From: Halobacteriovoraceae bacterium
GTDB taxonomy: Bacteria; Bdellovibrionota; Bacteriovoracia; Bacteriovoracales; Bacteriovoracaceae
Length of the DNA: 51,006 nucleotides
Reading direction: 5' to 3'
NCBI GenBank assembly: GCA_002718735.1
Contig: PBFR01000008.1
Location: forward strand, 4,527-55,532
Shown: piece after piece, positions 24,355 to 33,498 of the stretch
Layout: each line of letters opens with the position of its first letter
How positions within the stretch are numbered: position 1 is the stretch's first letter
Translations under genes and position numbers: made by a program
Notes under the pieces: model-generated
The model's input: the letters and a program-made list of their open reading frames with translations, nothing else
Database searches by the model: none
Told to the model about the DNA's origin: nothing

Positions 24355-25313
24355 ATCTTAAGACTTCCCTTCCGATTAAGTTCCTTTAAAAAGATGTGGA
24401 ACTTTGGATTTAGCTCGCTTGGCTTCACATTTAGAATTCTCATCTTATAGAACATGGATGCAAATGCCTCTCCTTCTGAATTGATTTCAGAGATACAAAC
24501 ATCATGGTATAAAGAGAGTGCATACTTTCTCCCACTTGAGGCAGATTTCGTTTCCTCAAGGCCAAGCTCCCCAATATTTTTAGATGAGAAAAAATGATTT
24601 AAATAATTGTCTGAGCAAAGTAAATTGTCAGGTGTTATGTTTAGAATAGCATCACCAGCTTCCAACTTGGTGCTTAAAACTTTATTATTATTTGTAATAA
24701 GCTCAAAGTCGGATCCAAAGTGCTGGAATAATAATTTCAGGGAATTTGTGTACACAGGAGACTCGTCAACACTTTGAAAAACACTTCTCTCCCGCATAGG
24801 CATATAAAAAACCTTTTTCGAATCTGCAGGAATTAGATCTTTCACCCTTAAAAAGCACTCTTCTGGCGTATTTTTCCAAAAACTATATTCGTTAAAAATC
24901 CCAAACCCTAGGACAGTTATAGGCTTTTTAGCCACTTTAGGTCTGCTAAAAGAGTAGAGTGCTACATTCTTATGCCAAGGTTTGGGTACGATATGTTCCC
25001 ATTTTTTGGAAACCAAAAAAATCGATTCTAGATCAGCAGGTGGCTTCGGGTTACTAAGAAAAAATGCAGATAGAGTTATAAGTCCATCTCTCAACATGAT
25101 AATAGGAAAGCGCTGCATGTCTGCGAAGTTTTTGTACTCTGTTAGAAAACTTGGATTGGCCTCAAAGTAATATCTATGCGTACTGGGCCAAATTCTTCCG
25201 TAAACTTCCTTATATAAATTATCTCGATAGAAGACGTTCCACTTTTTGCACATTAATACTTCGTCGTGAGAACTCTCTATTAGTTCATCAACCTTACTCA
25301 GCATAGACATCAT
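24351..25313 (-). CDS. Unknown protein in polysaccharide locus
   Basis: The product is about 320 residues with no recognised domain. It contains ITVLGFGIFNEYSFW and KKVFYMPMRERSVFQ, which faintly resemble strand-turn segments of retaining glycosyltransferases or polysialyltransferase-like proteins; that is only a suggestion. Several starts are possible: ATGs at 25313, 25310 or 25304 all overlap the end of the upstream glycosyltransferase gene, and the frame is open to 25355. No signal peptide or membrane helix is clear. The overlap suggests that it works with the glycosyltransferase. Confidence 0.6.
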   Translation of the reverse strand: MMSMLSKVDELIESSHDEVLMCKKWNVFYRDNLYKEVYGRIWPSTHRYYFEANPSFLTEYKNFADMQRFPIIMLRDGLITLSAFFLSNPKPPADLESIFLVSKKWEHIVPKPWHKNVALYSFSRPKVAKKPITVLGFGIFNEYSFWKNTPEECFLRVKDLIPADSKKVFYMPMRERSVFQSVDESPVYTNSLKLLFQHFGSDFELITNNNKVLSTKLEAGDAILNITPDNLLCSDNYLNHFFSSKNIGELGLEETKSASSGRKYALSLYHDVCISEINSEGEAFASMFYKMRILNVKPSELNPKFHIFLKELNRKGSLKI

Positions 25314-26580
25314 AAACCCTATAATAAAATTGATTGTAAGTTTTGGTCGATTCATTCATGAACGGAGAACGCTTAAACTCACTAACTGAACCAAGCTCGC
25401 GCATAAGCTTACTAAATCCCTCAAAGCAATCCACCTTATCACTTAAAATAATTTTAAGTGCTCTAGCACAGGCCTGAGTTGAAAGTTTTTCGTGTGCACA
25501 CTTAGCGACGTTCAACCTATCGGTAGCATTCAACTTGCCCTTCGAGCAATCTTCCAGATTCTTCAGGGCCTCTTCAATATCAAAAGTAGCTCGTTTTTCT
25601 CCCAGTTTTACAGATATATGCTTGGTTGCGATTGAAAAATCCTCAAGCTTGAATGAGCTGTATCCGGCCCAATTAGTTAATAGACATGGAAGTCCTGACA
25701 TTAAGGATTCGGCAACAGACATGCCATAGTCTTCGTCGTGATAACAGCTAAAACTTATAAACCTATCAGCGAGGTTATAGTAATCAGCTAAATCCTCATT
25801 CGGGATATTGCCTAAAAATATTACGTTTTTAGCCAAGTCTTTTGAAAACTTCTCCAACACTTTTTTAGTTTTTCTGAAGTACTCTCCAAGGAGTTGTTCC
25901 TCCTCAAGATAAGGTGATCCTAAACTGTCAAACTTCCCTGCCATTAAAAGCTTGGTGTTTCTAGAAAGTCTTTTGTCAGACTGGGCCTGTAGAAACACTT
26001 CTATTAGTTCCTTACTTTTTTTCTGTTCTGAAAGCCTGCCGGTGTACAAGAAAACAAAGTCATTTTCTTGCAGACCGATTGTAGATCTTAACTCTTTGTA
26101 ACTCTTATTAAAAAACTTAAACTCTTTGTCATCAACAGGGAATGGACATGTTGTCACGCAATCGTTCTGAGTAAACTTTCTAACAAGTTTAGCCTGTTTT
26201 TCAGAAGCACAAATGAATTTAATTTTTCTACCTATCAACAATTTCTCAGTCGATTTCCACAACTTCAAATAGAGAGTAAAATCACCATAGATATGAAAAA
26301 CAATCTCCTTAAGAGCATCTAACTCTGAAGGCCCCACACTAGACAAAAAGCTGTAAGGATGTGGACGATGATCTAGAAAGATCAGTTTATCCAAGCTGCC
26401 ATCAAATGCTTTCTTCGCAGTTTCTGCTACCTCATCATTAGAATGACTGTTTGAAAAGTTGATATGGACAAAGTTAATTTCAGGAGCATTTATTTGATAT
26501 GCCTTTATAAGATTACCAACTATTTTAGTGACACTAAACCAATTAGAATCTTCAAATGAATATACTAATCCAACTTTCAT
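25294..26580 (-). CDS. Glycosyltransferase family 4 (GT-B) protein
   Basis: The 428 residues have an N-terminal acceptor domain starting MKVGLVYSFED and a C-terminal nucleotide-sugar domain with FLYTGRLSEQKKSKELIEVF, KLLMAGKF, VIFLGNIPNEDLADYYNLAD and the catalytic EDYGMSVAESLMSGLPCLLT (E-x7-E pattern). It is a cytosolic enzyme that adds sugars to a growing chain. The neighbouring ABC exporter suggests surface polysaccharide as product. It is transcribed leftward, divergently from the M16 peptidase gene. Confidence 0.87.
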   Translation of the reverse strand: MKVGLVYSFEDSNWFSVTKIVGNLIKAYQINAPEINFVHINFSNSHSNDEVAETAKKAFDGSLDKLIFLDHRPHPYSFLSSVGPSELDALKEIVFHIYGDFTLYLKLWKSTEKLLIGRKIKFICASEKQAKLVRKFTQNDCVTTCPFPVDDKEFKFFNKSYKELRSTIGLQENDFVFLYTGRLSEQKKSKELIEVFLQAQSDKRLSRNTKLLMAGKFDSLGSPYLEEEQLLGEYFRKTKKVLEKFSKDLAKNVIFLGNIPNEDLADYYNLADRFISFSCYHDEDYGMSVAESLMSGLPCLLTNWAGYSSFKLEDFSIATKHISVKLGEKRATFDIEEALKNLEDCSKGKLNATDRLNVAKCAHEKLSTQACARALKIILSDKVDCFEGFSKLMRELGSVSEFKRSPFMNESTKTYNQFYYRVYDVYAE

Positions 26581-26677
26581 CTTATCTCTGCGGTTTTAAA
26601 TAAATTAATATGATACTATAATACACAAATTATAAAACATTAGAATTGGAACTCTTACGAAAATTGAACAAAAAATA

Positions 26678-29218
26678 TTGGCAAACAATCTAAACACACT
26701 CTTTATTCATTCACCAGGAAGCACATCTGCCAGCGTGCAAATGTGGTTTAGGGCTGGTAGTGCCCTTGAAAAGACAAAAGACCTTGGGATTGCACACTTT
26801 TTGGAGCATATGTTTTTTAAAGGAACAAAGAAAAGACCTGGAGCTCAAATAGCACGAGACGTAGAGTCTTACGGTGGAGAGATCAATGCTTTCACCTCAT
26901 TTGACTACACTTGTTATTACATCAACACACCGAATAGAAAATTAAGTAAAACTGTTGAAATCTTAATGGACATGGTTACTAATCCATTATTTGAGGAAAA
27001 AGAACTGGTACCAGAAAGAGAAGTTGTTTTTGAAGAATATAGAAGGTCACTTGACAACCCAAGCCAGTTCAACTTTTTTCACCTGCAAAAAAACTGTTTC
27101 ACAAAAAATTACAAGTATCCAATTTTAGGAACCGAAAAAACAATTAAAAATTTCACACGAGACCAGCTTATTAACTTTAGAAATGAAAACTATAATAGCT
27201 CCAACGCACTTTTAATTGTTTCAGGTGACATTCAGCATGAAGAAAAGCTTTCTGGTCTTATTGAGAAATTTAAATTGCCAGCGGGCAAGGAAACTAAGTT
27301 CCCTGTGTTCAGTCTTAAGCCTGAGGCAAAAGTTAACGTTCACAAAAAAGATGTTAATCAGATTACACTAACTTTGAACATCCAGGCTCCAACTTATACC
27401 TCAGATGAAGGTCCAATTGAAGACCTAGCTTTAAACTGCCTTTCCTATGGTGAGATATCACCAATTTATAAAAGGCTCGTGTCTCAAACTCAACTTGCAT
27501 CCAACATATCCGGCTCAACAATGTTTTTTAATGATGGGGGTTCCCATTTTATTAGATTGGCCCTTCCTGAGGAAAACCTTCAAGGAGCTTTAAGCGAGTT
27601 TCTCAAGTCGTTAAAAGATTCTTTAAATAATGGCTTTCAGGAAGATGAGGTTTTAAGAATAAAAAACCAGTATGTTGCATCCAAAATCTATGAAAGAGAG
27701 TCTATAGAGTCTTTTGCATTTACCTTAGGACATGGATTTGCACAGTCTGGAGACATTCACTGTGAAGAAGAATTCATTCAGAAAATAAAAAACACTAGCA
27801 GGGTATCAGTCTCCAAAGCTTTAATCGATATTTTCAGCAAGCCGGCACACATAAATGCTCAGGTTCCAAAAGCGGCAGATGCCGAGAAGATCAAGAAACA
27901 ACTGGAGCAATTTCAGACAAAACTAGCATCAGTGACAAAGTCTATTAAGCAAAAAACCTCGAAGTACCGAAAGATTGAATCAAAGTTCGATCCTGAAGTT
28001 AAGGTGCTAGAGCTTAAAAAGGGAGTGAAGCTAGTTTATAGAAAAAACAAAGTTTCGCCAACGTTTGTCCTACATGCTTACTTAAAAGGTGGACTTGCCC
28101 ACGAGACTCATTCAGATAATGGTATCTTTCACTTCACATCAAAGCTTTTAACCTACGGGCATGGGAAGGTTAAATTTGAAAGTTTAAAAAATGAGCTTGA
28201 AAAAAAGTCCGCCTACATGCACGGCTTCTCTGGTAAGAATGCATATGGCCTTAACTTACATGGACTGAGCGAACATTTTGAGGGGCTTGTCGATCACTTT
28301 GCCGGCTCTCTTCTCCATCCTTCTTTTCCCAACCAGCACCTAAAAATTGAAAAGGAACTGGTAAAAAGGCAATTGCTCATTCAGAAAGAGGATCCTGTTA
28401 AGATTTGCTTTAACAATCTTAATCAAACAGTATTTAATCAACATCCCTATGCGATGGATCTAATAGGCAACGAGAAGTCTTTAAAAAAAATTAAGCGAAG
28501 TAGCTTGATGGACACACACCAAGAAAGACTTAAAAAGAGTGAAATCGCCTTAGTTTACTGTGGAAGTGATGAGCTCGAAAATGTTATTGAAAAGCTTCAA
28601 CCTATAATTCAGAGCCTTGCCCCTAGGCAACCAAAAGCAAAGAAGAAAAATAAACTAGAGCCTTTATTTGGAAGAGATATCAAAGTTGAATTTGACAGAG
28701 AGCAGACGCATATTTTTGTTGGAAGGCCTTCCTTTAAAGTAGGTACGACAGAAGACTTATATTTAAAAATGCTCACATCCTACCTCTCTGGACAGTCTTC
28801 TGAATTATTCGTCGATGTTCGGGATCGCAAAGGGCTTTGCTATGCAGTTCAACCTCTTCACCATACAGCACTTGAGGCCGGATACTGGGGCATATATATT
28901 GGAGCTGGCAATGAGAAGAGTGAACTAGCGATTGATGCCATTATTAAAATTCTTAATAAACTTCGAGACCGCGGTCTTTCGAAGAAAGAATTCAACAGAA
29001 TTAAAAATATGATTGATGGTCAGAACCTATTGAATATTCAAACCAATGACGATTACGCAAATTTCTATGCAATCCCTGTTCTACATCAGCTTGGCCTAGA
29101 TTATCAGCATATTAGTTTTGAAAAAATAAGAAATTTTACACACGAGGATTTCAATAGATTCCTGAAGAGGTTCTTGAGCACAGACTGGAATATAATTCAG
29201 GTTGGTAAATCCAACTAA
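26678..29218 (+). CDS. M16 family zinc metallopeptidase, two-domain
   Basis: The product is about 846 residues and consists of two homologous halves. The N-terminal half has the inverted zinc motif HFLEH (about 40-44) and the downstream glutamate in VVFEEYR. The C-terminal half lacks the motif but has DVRDRKGLCYAV, the substrate-closing segment. This is the arrangement of pitrilysin/PqqL-like enzymes. No signal peptide is seen. The only in-frame start with a usual codon is TTG at 26678, without Shine-Dalgarno. The frame is open 15 codons further, and homologous N-termini usually begin a few residues earlier (KILANNL), so an ATT start (26663 or 26639) is possible. Confidence 0.88.
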   Translation: MANNLNTLFIHSPGSTSASVQMWFRAGSALEKTKDLGIAHFLEHMFFKGTKKRPGAQIARDVESYGGEINAFTSFDYTCYYINTPNRKLSKTVEILMDMVTNPLFEEKELVPEREVVFEEYRRSLDNPSQFNFFHLQKNCFTKNYKYPILGTEKTIKNFTRDQLINFRNENYNSSNALLIVSGDIQHEEKLSGLIEKFKLPAGKETKFPVFSLKPEAKVNVHKKDVNQITLTLNIQAPTYTSDEGPIEDLALNCLSYGEISPIYKRLVSQTQLASNISGSTMFFNDGGSHFIRLALPEENLQGALSEFLKSLKDSLNNGFQEDEVLRIKNQYVASKIYERESIESFAFTLGHGFAQSGDIHCEEEFIQKIKNTSRVSVSKALIDIFSKPAHINAQVPKAADAEKIKKQLEQFQTKLASVTKSIKQKTSKYRKIESKFDPEVKVLELKKGVKLVYRKNKVSPTFVLHAYLKGGLAHETHSDNGIFHFTSKLLTYGHGKVKFESLKNELEKKSAYMHGFSGKNAYGLNLHGLSEHFEGLVDHFAGSLLHPSFPNQHLKIEKELVKRQLLIQKEDPVKICFNNLNQTVFNQHPYAMDLIGNEKSLKKIKRSSLMDTHQERLKKSEIALVYCGSDELENVIEKLQPIIQSLAPRQPKAKKKNKLEPLFGRDIKVEFDREQTHIFVGRPSFKVGTTEDLYLKMLTSYLSGQSSELFVDVRDRKGLCYAVQPLHHTALEAGYWGIYIGAGNEKSELAIDAIIKILNKLRDRGLSKKEFNRIKNMIDGQNLLNIQTNDDYANFYAIPVLHQLGLDYQHISFEKIRNFTHEDFNRFLKRFLSTDWNIIQVGKSN

Positions 29219-29796
29219 GATACTTTCTTTGAATGATTTGGGGATATTCCCATTATTGAATTATACTTAGGCGCTCCTTCTTTAAGTAAATAAGGAGTGT
29301 CTTGGTTACTTGTATTTAGATCCATAACGATGGCCATCATACTTGCCAAGTTCTCAAAACAAGTAGACATGATTTTATAGAAACTGGGGATATCAAAGCA
29401 TGCGGGCTGACTCGCATTGAGCTTTTCATAGGCCATTTGACCGAGTCTGTAATAGTAGTCATGGCCTAAAATCTTATCATTTATGGACCTTGAGAAATAA
29501 CCCGACATGATGAGGGCCGTATCTCCAACTTCTTTATAAGTTCTTTTTTTAGTCTCAGAAGAGCATGCTGAAGCTTCTAGTAACTTCTTACCCAAGATCT
29601 TATGTTTTACCCTGCCATCTTCAAAATTAAAAAGACTTGAAGAGAATGCACAGTTTTCAAGGACTTCACTTGAATAGTAAATAGTTTCCTCTGGAACGGG
29701 ACAAAGGGATTTTTGGTTAATTTCTTTTAACTGCTTAAAGAAGTATGATTTTAAGCTCTCTGATAGGATAATGTGACCTTTTCCACTTTTATTCAT
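29215..29796 (-). CDS. Unknown protein
   Basis: The 193-residue cytosolic protein contains six cysteines and no recognised domain. It is predicted mostly helical, with a conserved-looking core around GDTALIMSGYFSRSINDKILGHDYYYRLGQMAYEKL. The ATG at 29796 lies eight bases after a perfect extended -10 (TGTTATAAT), so the transcript is probably leaderless or nearly so. Its end overlaps the convergent M16 gene by four bases. It stands alone as a single-gene unit between the peptidase and the carboxylase genes. Confidence 0.68.
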   Translation of the reverse strand: MNKSGKGHIILSESLKSYFFKQLKEINQKSLCPVPEETIYYSSEVLENCAFSSSLFNFEDGRVKHKILGKKLLEASACSSETKKRTYKEVGDTALIMSGYFSRSINDKILGHDYYYRLGQMAYEKLNASQPACFDIPSFYKIMSTCFENLASMMAIVMDLNTSNQDTPYLLKEGAPKYNSIMGISPNHSKKVS

Positions 29797-29797
29797 C

Positions 29798-29840
29798 ACC
29801 TAACATTATAACACAGCATGCTATATTTTTTAAGTTAGGT
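29798..29840 (-). promoter_or_regulatory. Promoter nested in a concentric palindrome
   Basis: On the minus strand the promoter reads TTAAAA (29828-29833), 17 bases, TATAAT (29805-29810) with an extended TGT before the -10. Outer arms ACCTAAC (29798-29804) and GTTAGGT (29834-29840) are perfect complements that bracket it. The 8-base palindrome AGCATGCT (29815-29822) sits at their centre. This symmetry is what an operator for a dimeric or tetrameric repressor would look like. Confidence 0.55.
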
Positions 29841-29873
29841 AAAAGCTTCGAAGGCCATTGAAATATTAAGTAC

Positions 29874-30371
29874 TTACTCTTCTATCTCGATCATGACATG
29901 ACCAGATTCCAAATTTTGTCCCTCTGACACATTAACAGTTTTAACAACTCCATCAACACCGGCCTTAATCTCATTTTCCATCTTCATGGCCTCTAAAATG
30001 AGTAGAGTATCACCCTTGTTAACTGTCGCACCCTCTGCGGTTAATAATTTCACCACTTTTCCTGGCATATCAGTCTTTAGGGTTCCGGCACTTGCTTGGC
30101 CTAGGCCTGAAGGTTTAAAGCCCCTGTAGACTTTAAGAGATTCATTTACATTCACCAGGCCCTTGGAGTTTGAGATTCTTGGTGCTTTCTCCCATGAAAT
30201 CATATCCTCAGAAATATAGTTCTTACCAGCAAGAGATCTAACATAATACTCTTTAACTTCACTGCCTTCAGCCTCGACTTTGAAGCCAATAGCCTCAGAC
30301 TGTCTAGGTCCCATTGAGCTGACATCAAAGAAAACTTCTTTTCCCTCTGAATTGATAATATAATATCTCAT
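29874..30371 (-). CDS. Biotin carboxyl carrier subunit of acyl-CoA carboxylase
   Basis: The 165-residue protein ends in a biotinyl domain: GKVVKLLTAEGATVNKGDTL, the biotinylation site EAMKMEN (lysine about 131), and a closing strand GHVMIEIEE. The first 90 residues are a beta-rich region probably binding the carboxylase subunit, like the BT domain of propionyl-CoA carboxylase alpha chains. In many bacteria this part is fused to biotin carboxylase; here it is separate and overlaps the end of that gene by four bases. BirA at 1.6 kb is the probable modifying enzyme. Confidence 0.9.
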   Translation of the reverse strand: MRYYIINSEGKEVFFDVSSMGPRQSEAIGFKVEAEGSEVKEYYVRSLAGKNYISEDMISWEKAPRISNSKGLVNVNESLKVYRGFKPSGLGQASAGTLKTDMPGKVVKLLTAEGATVNKGDTLLILEAMKMENEIKAGVDGVVKTVNVSEGQNLESGHVMIEIEE

Positions 30372-31804
30372 CTTTCTCTTCCCTCTTGTAACGCTTTCAT
30401 CTCTATTGCGATGGCCTTCTTAAACAGACTCTCCACCTTTTTTGTCTCCTCCACACCCTCTTGTGGAGAAACTTCGGCTATATAGTTTGTCGTGTAATGA
30501 CCACTCTTAAAGTTATTCTCTTTCATGATAACTTTATGCAATGGAATATTAGTCTTTAACCCCTCGATAATTAGACCTTCCAGAGCGTTGTCTAACTTTC
30601 GTATAACAACATTTCTATTATGTCCATAGGCAATGAGTTTTCCGATCATAGGGTCAAAGTCGGATTTCACTTCCAGGCCATTGTAGATGCAGTGGTCAAA
30701 TCTAATCCCCTGAGGAAATGTGAATTCAAATCCATTCACTTGACCTGGCGCAGGCAACATAGTTATTGGATCCTCTGCACAAATTCTGCACTCAATAGCG
30801 TGCCCTTTAATAGTAATTTCCTCTTGAGATTTAAAATCCAGTGTTTCTCCAAGTGCAGACTTTATCATGTTTACCAAGAGGTCTATTCCCGTAACTTCTT
30901 CAGTGATAGGATGCTCTACCTGGATCCTTGTGTTCATCTCTAAGAAATAGAACGACTTGTCTTCACCCATTATAAACTCTACTGTTCCTGCAGAATTATA
31001 GTTTACCGCTTTCGCTAACTTTATGGCGGTGTTACAAACATTAAGTCTCAACTCCTCATCATCTCCAATAAAGGGAGAGGGAGCTTCTTCAACAATTTTT
31101 TGATGTCTTCTTTGAATAGAGCACTCTCTTTCAAAACAGTGAAAAACATTGCCTTTATTATCTGCAATAATCTGAACTTCAATATGGTGAGGATTAACTA
31201 TAAACTTTTCAACGAGAACTCCTGGATTCCCAAATGAGGAAAGAGCCTCTCTTCTAACAGCATCAAAGCTATTTGACAGCTCATTTTCACTATTAACTAC
31301 CCTCATGCCTTTTCCGCCACCACCAGCCACTGCTTTTAACAGGACAGGGTAACCAATATCTTTTGCAATAGATGCCGCTTCCTCAGCTGACTCAATTTCT
31401 CCAGTAGACCCCGGTACTACAGGCACTCCGGCCTCTTTGGCCATCTGCTTAGAGACGGCCTTATCTCCCATCTTGTGAATTGCTTCAGAATGAGGGCCAA
31501 TAAAGGTCGTGCCTAATTCTTCAAGTCTTTTACAGAATTCCGTATTCTCTGATAAAAATCCGTATCCAGGATGAACTGCATCTATCCTGTGAGTTTTTAC
31601 GATCTCTATAATTTGTTCAATATTTAGGTATGTCTCAGTATTGCTAGAGCCCTTCAGATGTACCCATTCATGACAGTACTCCAAATGAGAGGCTTCAGGT
31701 TCACTGTCGGTATAAAAACCAACAGCAATATGACCTAACTCGCGGACGGCCTTTGCCACTCTAATGGCAATTTCACCTCTGTTGCAAATAAGTATCTTTT
31801 TCAT
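30368..31804 (-). CDS. Biotin carboxylase subunit of acyl-CoA carboxylase
   Basis: The 478-residue ATP-grasp enzyme carboxylates biotin with bicarbonate. Motifs are KILICNRGEIAIRVAKAVRE, DAVHPGYGFLSEN, the glycine-rich loop AVAGGGGKGMRVV, HCFERECSIQRRHQKIVEEA, FLEMNTRIQVEHPITEEVTG and HAIECRICAEDP. All catalytic segments are intact. Gene order is carboxyltransferase, biotin carboxylase, carrier. It could serve propionyl-CoA, acetyl-CoA or a branched-chain substrate; the split subunits and the PccB-like partner favour propionyl/acetyl-CoA type. Confidence 0.93.
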   Translation of the reverse strand: MKKILICNRGEIAIRVAKAVRELGHIAVGFYTDSEPEASHLEYCHEWVHLKGSSNTETYLNIEQIIEIVKTHRIDAVHPGYGFLSENTEFCKRLEELGTTFIGPHSEAIHKMGDKAVSKQMAKEAGVPVVPGSTGEIESAEEAASIAKDIGYPVLLKAVAGGGGKGMRVVNSENELSNSFDAVRREALSSFGNPGVLVEKFIVNPHHIEVQIIADNKGNVFHCFERECSIQRRHQKIVEEAPSPFIGDDEELRLNVCNTAIKLAKAVNYNSAGTVEFIMGEDKSFYFLEMNTRIQVEHPITEEVTGIDLLVNMIKSALGETLDFKSQEEITIKGHAIECRICAEDPITMLPAPGQVNGFEFTFPQGIRFDHCIYNGLEVKSDFDPMIGKLIAYGHNRNVVIRKLDNALEGLIIEGLKTNIPLHKVIMKENNFKSGHYTTNYIAEVSPQEGVEETKKVESLFKKAIAIEMKALQEGRER

Positions 31805-31813
31805 AAAATTCTC

Positions 31814-33373
31814 CTACAGTGGGATATTGCCATGTTTACGATTAGGTCTTTGAATTTTCTTATCTTTTAGAAACTCAAGGTACTTATATATTTTTTCTCT
31901 TGTATGCTCAGGATAAATAACCTCATCTAGATAACCTAGTGAAGCTGCCTTATAAGGGTTGGCAAATTCTTTCTCATAGCTTTCAACAAGTTGGGCTTTT
32001 TTCTGATCAAACTCTTCTCCCTCAAGACCTTTTAACTCATTTCTAAAAATAATATTTACGGCACCTTCCGCTCCCATAACAGCAATCTCTGAAGTAGGAT
32101 AAGCAAGGTTAATGTCTGCTCCAATGTGCTTGGATGCCATGACATCATAAGCACCACCATAAGCCTTTCTAGTAATAAGTGTTATCATTGGAACTGATGC
32201 TTCACTGAATGCATATAGAAGCTTCGCTCCATGCCTGATAATGCCCCCATACTCCTGAGTGGTACCCGGAAGAAAGCCTGGAACATCAACTAGTGTAAGC
32301 AGTGGAATTTCAAATGCATCACAGAATCGTACAAATCTTGCAGCTTTATTCGAGGATTCAATATCTAGACAGCCCGCCAATACGGCCGGTTGATTTGCAA
32401 TAATACCTATTTTGTTTCCGCCTACACGTGCAAAACCGCAAATAATATTTTTAGCAAAGCCCTCTTGAACCTCAAGAAAGTGCTCCTCATCCACCACTTC
32501 CATGATTAACTCTTTCATGTCGTAGGGCTTTTTTGAGTTTACAGGTACAAAGTCTTTGAGTTTGGCATTTTTTCTATCTATAGAATCAGTTGTATAGCTT
32601 TGTGCTTGAGGCTTAAAGTTTGAGCTTGGAAGGAAAAACATTAACTCTCTAACTCTCTCTAGACAGTCATCCTCATCTTGGCACAGGAAGTGGGCGACAC
32701 CGGACCTCTCATTATGTGTATGTGCTCCTCCAAGTTCATCCTTCGTCACTTCTTCATGAGTTACAGTTTTGACTACATCTGGACCAGTTACAAACATATA
32801 GGATGTCTTATCAACCATGAAAATAAAATCTGTCATGGCCGGAGAATAAACAGCTCCCCCAGCACAAGGTCCCATGATTAGAGATATTTGAGGTATAACA
32901 CCCGAGGCTTTAACATTTCGATGAAAAATATCAGCATAACCTGCAAGGGACTCAACCCCCTCCTGAATTCTTGCTCCACCAGAGTCGTTGATTCCAATTA
33001 TTGGAATTTTATTGTCCAGGGCGAAGTCCATTATTTTACAGATTTTTTGGGCGTATGCTTTCCCTAGGGCACCACCCCAACATGTGAAGTCTTGAGAAAA
33101 GAGGGCAACCTTCTGTCCATTTATCCTGGCTATACCTGTAATTACACCATCACCCAGGTACTTACTCTTTTCCATTCCAAACGAGTTACACCTGTGAGTA
33201 ACAAATTTATCAAATTCGATGAAGCTCTCAGGGTCAACTAACTTAAGAATTCTCTCTAGAGCTGTATACTTACCTTGGTCATGTTGCCTTTTTATCCTGG
33301 CCTCGCCGCCTCCAAGCCTTGCATCCTCATTCAATTTTGCCAAATGGTCTCTTTTCTCCTGATTGGAAAGCAT
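31814..33373 (-). CDS. Acyl-CoA carboxylase carboxyltransferase subunit (PccB-like)
   Basis: The 519-residue crotonase-fold protein has tandem N and C carboxyltransferase domains: [79 protein letters not shown] and [20 protein letters not shown]. It transfers CO2 from biotin to an acyl-CoA, most likely propionyl-CoA by resemblance. The start at 33373 (MLSNQEKRD) is chosen because AAGGAG lies just upstream and because the frame extension to 33499 runs through a promoter and a terminator. It is the first gene of the carboxylase operon. Confidence 0.93.
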   Translation of the reverse strand: MLSNQEKRDHLAKLNEDARLGGGEARIKRQHDQGKYTALERILKLVDPESFIEFDKFVTHRCNSFGMEKSKYLGDGVITGIARINGQKVALFSQDFTCWGGALGKAYAQKICKIMDFALDNKIPIIGINDSGGARIQEGVESLAGYADIFHRNVKASGVIPQISLIMGPCAGGAVYSPAMTDFIFMVDKTSYMFVTGPDVVKTVTHEEVTKDELGGAHTHNERSGVAHFLCQDEDDCLERVRELMFFLPSSNFKPQAQSYTTDSIDRKNAKLKDFVPVNSKKPYDMKELIMEVVDEEHFLEVQEGFAKNIICGFARVGGNKIGIIANQPAVLAGCLDIESSNKAARFVRFCDAFEIPLLTLVDVPGFLPGTTQEYGGIIRHGAKLLYAFSEASVPMITLITRKAYGGAYDVMASKHIGADINLAYPTSEIAVMGAEGAVNIIFRNELKGLEGEEFDQKKAQLVESYEKEFANPYKAASLGYLDEVIYPEHTREKIYKYLEFLKDKKIQRPNRKHGNIPL

Positions 33374-33398
33374 TATATCTCCTTGAAAGTTTTCGAAC

Positions 33399-33427
33399 TT
33401 TATATAACGTTTGGTTAAAAATGTCAG
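33399..33427 (-). promoter_or_regulatory. Promoter of the acyl-CoA carboxylase operon
   Basis: On the minus strand CTGACA (33422-33427) is separated by 17 bases from TATAAA (33399-33404), close to the housekeeping consensus. It lies between the terminator of the upstream regulator gene and the AAGGAG of the carboxyltransferase gene, leaving a leader of about 20 bases. No sigma-54 (-24/-12) element is seen here. Confidence 0.6.
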
Positions 33428-33465
33428 GTCTTGGATCGGATTTCTAAGAGAGAGTGGCTTGGTGC

Positions 33466-33494
33466 AAAAAAAGGCCCGACAAAAGTCAGGCCTT
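33466..33494 (-). terminator. Intrinsic terminator of the sigma-54 activator gene
   Basis: On the minus strand AAGGCCTGAC pairs with GTCGGGCCTT (one G-U) around TTTT and runs into seven T. It starts five bases after the activator's stop codon and isolates that gene from the carboxylase operon. Confidence 0.85.
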
Positions 33495-33498
33495 AGCA

